Positions 59,675 to 64,000 of a stretch of 64,000 nucleotides of DNA are shown piece by piece. The DNA comes from Thiodiazotropha sp040507225. Lineage in GTDB: Bacteria > Pseudomonadota > Gammaproteobacteria > Chromatiales > Chromatiaceae. Both the position numbers and the translations under genes were made by a program. Position 1 is the stretch's first letter. Every line of letters starts with the position of its first letter. The stretch spans positions 372,001 to 436,000 of the forward strand of contig JBEVVG010000001.1 of assembly GCA_040507225.1 (NCBI GenBank). Direction: 5' to 3'. The notes under the pieces are model-generated. The model saw only the letters and a program-made list of their open reading frames with translations, was not told the DNA's origin and made no database searches.

Positions 59675-61135
59675 ATGGGTGATAGCGATCTTCGGTATGA
59701 GCAGGTGGCAACACACATCCGTGATCAGGTGCGACGTGGGGTGTTGCGACCCGGTGAGCGGATTCCCTCGGTACGGGCTCTGAGCCGTCGTCTCGGGGTC
59801 AGCGTCTCCACGGTGGTTCAGGGCTACAGCCTGTTGCAGGATGAACGCCTGATCGAACCCAGACCCCAGTCCGGGTTCTTCGTCCGGGCCCAGGCGCGCC
59901 GCCCGCCGGCACCCGCCATGAGTCGTCCGAATGCCCACCCGGTTCCGGTCACGGTGAGCGAGGTGGCGCTCCAGGTGGTGCAGGCGTATCACTTACCCGG
60001 GGTGATCCAGATGGGCACCGCATTACCGCGTACCGACTTTCCTGCAGTGACCCAGTTGCACCGTATTCTCGCGAGTCTGGCGCGACGTTCCGACCCGCGT
60101 CTGCGTGACTACGATATGCCTCCGGGGAATCAAAGACTGCGATTGCAGATCGCCCGACGGGCCGTCGATGCGGGGGTTGCCTGCACCCCTGACGAGGTGG
60201 TGGTCACGAATGGCTGTCAGGAAGCCTTGGTGTTGTGTCTGCGCGCGGTGGCGGAAGCAGGGGATACGGTCGCGATCGAATCCCCGGCCTTCTTCGGTAC
60301 CCTCCAGGCGATCGAGTCCCTGGGTCTCAAGGCGTTGGAGATTCCCACCGATCCCCGTCATGGGATCAGTCTGGATGCCTTGCGTCTGGCCCTGGAGCAG
60401 TGGCCGGTCAAGGCGCTGTTGCTGACTCCTAATTTCAGCAATCCCCTGGGCTACTGCATGTCCGATACGCGCAAAGGGGAACTGGTGGCGCTGCTCGAGT
60501 CGGCGGATGTACCGCTGATCGAGGACGACATCTATGCGGATCTCAACTATGCAGGCTATCGTCCCAAGGCGGCCAAGGCCTGGGATCGAAGCGGCCAGGT
60601 CCTGCTCTGTTCATCCCTCTCCAAGACCCTCGACCCGGGTTTGCGCATCGGTTGGGCCTTGCCCGGCCGCTACCGGGACAAGGTGGTGCATCTGAAACTG
60701 GTCAACAGCATGGCGAGCGCCACCCTGCCAGCCTATGCGGCTGCGGAATACCTGGAATCCGGGGGCCATGATCGGCATCTGCGTGTCCTGCGAAAAGCCT
60801 ACCGGGAACGGCGAGACCGTTTCCTGGAACTGGCCCAACGTCTGCTCCCTGAAGGCAGCCGTGTGACGTCTCCCGACGGCGGATTCATCGCCTGGGTGGA
60901 ACTGCCACAGGGTACGGATGCGATGGCGCTCTACCATCTTGCGATGCAATCCGGAGTCAGCATCGCCCCCGGCCCCCTGTTTTCATCCAGTGGCAAGTAT
61001 CGCTCGTTCATTCGCCTGAATTTCGGTCAGGTCGGGTTTGAGTCTATGGCAAAAGGTTTGTCGATCCTGCGCCAGCAGATGGACCTTCCTGCACCCCGGG
61101 AGAGAGTGGGCCAGGCTGAGACAAAGCGTCGATGA
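59675..61135 (+). CDS. MocR/PdxR-type GntR regulator with aminotransferase domain
   Basis: The protein is 486 residues from the ATG at 59675 (a GTG at 59651 is in frame). A GntR winged helix (about 1-75, GERIPSVRALSRRLGVSVST) is joined to a fold-type I aminotransferase domain with the PLP Lys in SSLSKTLDPGLRIGW. MocR proteins use PLP or an amino acid-PLP adduct as effector. It faces the aminotransferase-PhzF-NAT operon across two direct repeats, so it probably regulates that operon. Enzymatic activity is unlikely. Confidence 0.94.
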   Translation: MGDSDLRYEQVATHIRDQVRRGVLRPGERIPSVRALSRRLGVSVSTVVQGYSLLQDERLIEPRPQSGFFVRAQARRPPAPAMSRPNAHPVPVTVSEVALQVVQAYHLPGVIQMGTALPRTDFPAVTQLHRILASLARRSDPRLRDYDMPPGNQRLRLQIARRAVDAGVACTPDEVVVTNGCQEALVLCLRAVAEAGDTVAIESPAFFGTLQAIESLGLKALEIPTDPRHGISLDALRLALEQWPVKALLLTPNFSNPLGYCMSDTRKGELVALLESADVPLIEDDIYADLNYAGYRPKAAKAWDRSGQVLLCSSLSKTLDPGLRIGWALPGRYRDKVVHLKLVNSMASATLPAYAAAEYLESGGHDRHLRVLRKAYRERRDRFLELAQRLLPEGSRVTSPDGGFIAWVELPQGTDAMALYHLAMQSGVSIAPGPLFSSSGKYRSFIRLNFGQVGFESMAKGLSILRQQMDLPAPRERVGQAETKRR

Positions 61136-61195
61136 TTTTTGCCTGTGAAGCCTCAGGACAACCGGCGATAAATGTGAGTTTCGTAATGATAGGCT

Positions 61196-62050
61196 TCACT
61201 TCAGTGGCAGGTAGATATCTGTAACCTGCTCGTGTTCGGCGACTTCCGGGATGCGTTTGATGTAGTGGAAGATGAGGGGGAAATCCCTTAACTCCTCGCC
61301 ACTCAGGGGCAGCCATTCACGGTACAAAATATTAGCGCTCTCTCCGATCCGGTCCGTAGAGCCCAGATGACGCAATCTGGCGAATCGTCCCGCAGGAATC
61401 GATTTGTTGATGACCCCCTGGGGATTGGGGGCAACGGGTGCCTGAACCTCGCCGCAGATATCGAAGCGGAACACCTCGGGAGGTGTCTGTTCGGGATCGC
61501 TGTAGACCATGCCAAAAGTGCGGCGGGTGGCGACGGGCGATCGTCCGCTCGATTTTCGCCAATCGATGAATCGGGTGACCGAATTGAACAACTGGTCGGG
61601 GGATCCCTGGTGTTCCAGCACGGCAATCCGAATCTCCTCGCGTTCGACTATTTCAACAGGCATGGTTGTCTCCCTCATTCGTTGGGGTTGTGGCATAGTT
61701 CTTTTCCAGGGTTCCCAGGCCGGTCGTTCGCGGAACTCGCTGGGTGTCTGTCCGAAGCTGCGTTTGAAGGCCCGGGTAAACGACTCAGGATTTTCGAATC
61801 CTGCCTCCAGGGCGATTTCGATGATTCGCCGTTGCGGGTTGAAAACCAGTTGATACGACGCCCCGCGCAAGCGCATCTGCTGTACATACCGGGTCACACT
61901 CATGCCTACATATGTGCTGAACTGACGCTGGAAATGAAAGCGAGAAAAGCATGCGAGACGACAGAGTTCATCAATTGGCAAAGGCCGATCGAGGTGCTGA
62001 TCGATATAGTCGAGTACGCGGCTGAAGCGTTCCGCGTAGATATCTGTCAT
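61196..62050 (-). CDS. AraC family regulator with GyrI-like ligand domain
   Basis: The 284-residue protein has an N-terminal AraC helix-turn-helix pair (about 8-108, including ACFSRFHFQRQFSTYVG and AGFENPESFTRAFKRSFG) and a C-terminal GyrI/BacT-like small-molecule-binding domain (about 128-284). This is the arrangement of Rob- and SbmC-related multidrug regulators. The target is unknown; no transporter is adjacent. It is convergent with the MocR gene. Confidence 0.93.
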   Translation of the reverse strand: MTDIYAERFSRVLDYIDQHLDRPLPIDELCRLACFSRFHFQRQFSTYVGMSVTRYVQQMRLRGASYQLVFNPQRRIIEIALEAGFENPESFTRAFKRSFGQTPSEFRERPAWEPWKRTMPQPQRMRETTMPVEIVEREEIRIAVLEHQGSPDQLFNSVTRFIDWRKSSGRSPVATRRTFGMVYSDPEQTPPEVFRFDICGEVQAPVAPNPQGVINKSIPAGRFARLRHLGSTDRIGESANILYREWLPLSGEELRDFPLIFHYIKRIPEVAEHEQVTDIYLPLK

Positions 62051-62150
62051 TTTGCCTGTCCTGTTCCCGGCTCATGAATCATGTGTGCATTCTATCCGGT
62101 ACGGGAAACAATCGTCCTGACTCAGCGTGCGCCGTTTGGAACCAGACAAT

Positions 62151-62182
62151 GTAGCCCGGGTGGAGCGAAGCGCAACCCGGGA
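62151..62182. repeat. Palindromic intergenic repeat (REP-like)
   Basis: GTAGCCCGGGTGGAGCGAAG followed by CGCAACCCGGGA forms a CCCGGGT/ACCCGGG stem. This sequence type recurs in intergenic regions of many proteobacteria. It lies between divergent AraC and LysR genes. Confidence 0.55.
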
Positions 62183-62235
62183 TCTCTCATCATAAACACC
62201 AACCACACACGGGCGTGGATATAAACTAAATAACG

Positions 62236-63108
62236 CTATGGCATCAACGCTGCAAGCAACGCCCGGTGAAGCCGTTCCACCACCCAATCACCGGCATCGA
62301 CCGAGGTCAGCATAACCAGTTCCACGTCTGGCAGGGGGGGCAGGGGGGCATTCAGGATCTGCAGGTCCGTCTCCAGCCAGCGTTTGGTGCGTACGCCTAC
62401 CCCCAGGCCGGCTCGCACCGCTGCACGCATCCCTGAGAGGCTCGGTGTGGACAGGGCGATGCGCCAGGGCCGGCCGATCCGGTCCAATGCATTCAGCACC
62501 GAGTTGCGAAAAATACAGGGGGCGTTTGCCAGGACCAGGGGCAGGGGCTGATCCTTCGGGAACAGTGCTTCGGGGGACGCCACCCAGACCCGTTCCAGGC
62601 GATCGATGACCTCGCAACCGACCCCTGCGGCCGATCGCTGTCCCGGCTCCTGGAATATCACTGCCAGATCGAGATCACCCCGTTCCACCAGGGTCTGAAG
62701 TTTGCTGTTTGCATCCACCAACACTTCCAGGGTGATGCCGGGGTAGAGCCGGGAAAAATGCGCCAGGATGTCCGCCAGTCCCCCGTCGGCGAGTTCCTGT
62801 GCCGAGCCAAGGCGCACCGTACCCTGCTTGTGAGTCTCATTGAGCTGGGACCAGGCTTCGTCATTCAGCATAAGCATGCGTCGGGCATATCCCAGCAACA
62901 GTTCACCCTGCCCGGTCAGGGTGAAGTTGCGGGTGTTACGGTCGAGCAGGGGCATGGACAAGAGTCCCTCCAGGCGTTTGATCTGCTGACTCACGGTGGA
63001 CTGAGTTCGGTGCAGGCGCTCCGCCGCACGGGTGAATCCGCCACCGTCCACCACCGCGACGAAGGTGCGCAGGAGATCCAGTTCGAGGTTACGGGTAAAT
63101 ATATTCAT
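62236..63108 (-). CDS. LysR family transcriptional regulator
   Basis: From the ATG at 63108 the protein is 290 residues, with a LysR winged helix (ELDLLRTFVAVVDGGGFTRA, then HRTQSTVSQQIKRLEG) and an effector domain. It is divergent from a tautomerase-GST unit with palindromic sites between, which suggests it controls that unit. The upstream extension to 63186 lies in the regulatory gap. The inducer is unknown. Confidence 0.92.
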   Translation of the reverse strand: MNIFTRNLELDLLRTFVAVVDGGGFTRAAERLHRTQSTVSQQIKRLEGLLSMPLLDRNTRNFTLTGQGELLLGYARRMLMLNDEAWSQLNETHKQGTVRLGSAQELADGGLADILAHFSRLYPGITLEVLVDANSKLQTLVERGDLDLAVIFQEPGQRSAAGVGCEVIDRLERVWVASPEALFPKDQPLPLVLANAPCIFRNSVLNALDRIGRPWRIALSTPSLSGMRAAVRAGLGVGVRTKRWLETDLQILNAPLPPLPDVELVMLTSVDAGDWVVERLHRALLAALMP

Positions 63109-63114
63109 AATCTG

Positions 63115-63148
63115 GATAAATACTATTTGAATAATTCGTTTATCAAAT
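63115..63148. promoter_or_regulatory. Interleaved inverted repeats between LysR and tautomerase genes
   Basis: ATTTGA-N12-TCAAAT (63125-63148) and GATAAA-N18-TTTATC (63115-63144) overlap in the 89-base gap. The first fits a LysR box in symmetry and length. Confidence 0.45.
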
Positions 63149-63197
63149 CTATCTCCTGAGTCTAGGCTTTCAGCAAATCCCGTCAAGGAGTCCTGAA

Positions 63198-63584
63198 ATG
63201 CCCTACATCAGTCTCGAAATTCACCCTTTACCGACGCAAACCCAGGCGGCGCTCTTGTCCCGTGCAATCACACAGGCCATGGTCGACATCATGGGCAAGC
63301 GTGGCGCAGTCACTGCCGTGCATATCAGCGGTACGCCAGCCTTGCTGTGGACGGTCGGCGACGAGGCCTGCACCCAACCCACGGCCTATGTGGAGATCAA
63401 AATCACCGAAGGCACCAACAGCCCGGATGAGAAGGCTGCGTTGATCCATCGGGTCCACCAGAGTCTCAGACAGACCCTGGGCGACCTCACCGAAGCAAGC
63501 TATACCGTAATTCATGAAGTGCCGGCGGAGAATTGGGGATACGCCGGCCGAACCCAGCGCGATCGGCAATTGGCGCGAGCTTGA
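63198..63584 (+). CDS. Tautomerase-family protein
   Basis: The 128-residue protein begins MPYISLEIHPLP, so Pro2 would become the catalytic N-terminal proline after Met removal. It is about twice the length of 4-oxalocrotonate tautomerase and resembles the fused MIF/cis-CaaD-size members. The reaction is probably a keto-enol tautomerisation or dehalogenation; the substrate is unknown. A GST gene follows within 25 bases. Confidence 0.82.
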   Translation: MPYISLEIHPLPTQTQAALLSRAITQAMVDIMGKRGAVTAVHISGTPALLWTVGDEACTQPTAYVEIKITEGTNSPDEKAALIHRVHQSLRQTLGDLTEASYTVIHEVPAENWGYAGRTQRDRQLARA

Positions 63585-63607
63585 ACAACAATCTCTCAGG
63601 AGGCGGA

Positions 63608-64000
63608 ATGACACACCTGACACTCTACGACATGGCGCTCTCGGGTAACTGCTACAAGATCCGTCTGCTGTTGTCGATGCTGGGGATTGAATACACCCAG
63701 GTCCCCATCAACACCCGTGAGGGCGAGACCCTCACCGATGAATTCAAGCGCATCAACCCGAGGGGGCAGATCCCGGTACTCGTCGATGACGGGGAAGTCA
63801 TCTGGGACTCGATGGCAATTCTTGTCTACCTGGCAGCACAGTACGGCGAGGCCTCATGGTTGCCGAACGATCCCCTGTCACAAGCACGGGTCATGCAATG
63901 GCTGGCGGTCTCTGAAAACGAACTGCTCTATGGATTGGCCCGGGCCCGCATCACGGTCATTCTCAACAAGCCGTTCGATCTCGATCAATGCCACCGGGAC
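63608..64000 (+). CDS. Glutathione S-transferase (partial, runs off the window)
   Basis: The first 131 codons show the thioredoxin-like N-terminal GST domain: LYDMALSGNCYKIRLLLSML, the cis-Pro loop GQIPVLVDDG and WDSMAILVYLA, then the start of the helical C-terminal domain. GSTs conjugate or reduce substrates with glutathione. It follows the tautomerase gene closely with GGAGG-type ribosome sequence before the ATG. The end lies outside the window. Confidence 0.9.
   Translation, partial: MTHLTLYDMALSGNCYKIRLLLSMLGIEYTQVPINTREGETLTDEFKRINPRGQIPVLVDDGEVIWDSMAILVYLAAQYGEASWLPNDPLSQARVMQWLAVSENELLYGLARARITVILNKPFDLDQCHRD

Noticed and set aside
61145..61199. 9-base inverted repeat between convergent MocR and AraC genes
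   Set aside because: The 37-base spacer is too long for a terminator and no T run is present; it may be chance.

Overview
The window reads as chromosomal DNA of a free-living-type gammaproteobacterium, probably a Chromatiales-like (sulfur-oxidiser group) lineage. The basis is gene order (mutS ... pncC ... recA-recX-alaS-lysC-csrA-tRNA-Ser), E. coli-like residue numbering in XerD, GloA and RecA, and conserved gammaproteobacterial families (YcgN, DUF3549, YajQ, YaeQ, SthA). Species cannot be fixed from the sequence alone. GC is high throughout, with AT-rich patches near 8.85, 9.7, 10.4 and 23.7 kb. No phage, complete insertion sequence or CRISPR array is visible. There is one assembly gap of exactly 100 N (31592-31691) inside a 71-bp tandem repeat.

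Layout. 0-6.3 kb: the end of a chemoreceptor, a CBS-domain protein, a signal peptidase I, and a moxR-DUF58-transglutaminase operon. 6.5-18 kb: housekeeping genes (icd, universal stress protein, DUF3549-ycgN, xerD, yajQ-dsbC, a PP2C phosphatase with an FHA partner, dodecin, mutS, cupin). 18.3-22.8 kb: a plcP-agt pair (phospholipid-to-glycolipid remodelling) facing dgkA, with a Pho-box-like repeat between them, then a SixA-Nudix fusion, pncC and thpR. 22.8-31.2 kb: a LysR/MFS pair, then recA-recX-alaS-lysC-csrA. recX appears to start at a CTG that overlaps the recA stop. 31.2-32.3 kb: tRNA-Ser, an inverted duplication of its 3' end, the repeat array with the gap, a small terminal-inverted-repeat element and tRNA-Arg.

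32.6-46.5 kb: a lipoprotein hydrolase, egtB-egtD (ergothioneine), a CZB zinc-binding protein, class I aldolase, an HD-GYP response regulator, a small Cys-rich gene behind a perfect palindrome, a FabF-like synthase facing a TetR regulator, sthA and a GGDEF-EAL membrane protein. 46.8-51.4 kb: the most interesting locus, six tightly overlapping genes on the minus strand. They encode a thermostable-hemolysin/GNAT-like protein, an acyl-adenylate-forming enzyme with a replaced catalytic lysine, a heme-oxygenase-like diiron (HDO) oxidase, a small membrane protein, a short-chain dehydrogenase and a secreted TPR protein. A CTTAA-N6-CTTAA direct repeat lies upstream. Together these suggest an uncharacterised pathway that makes a fatty-acyl-derived small molecule.

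51.6-64 kb: gloA, yaeQ, arfB, tRNA-Ala(CGC), and several regulator/enzyme modules: HD protein with GlxA; class IV aminotransferase-PhzF-NAT with a MocR regulator and a direct-repeat operator; AraC-GyrI; LysR with a tautomerase and a GST that runs off the window end.
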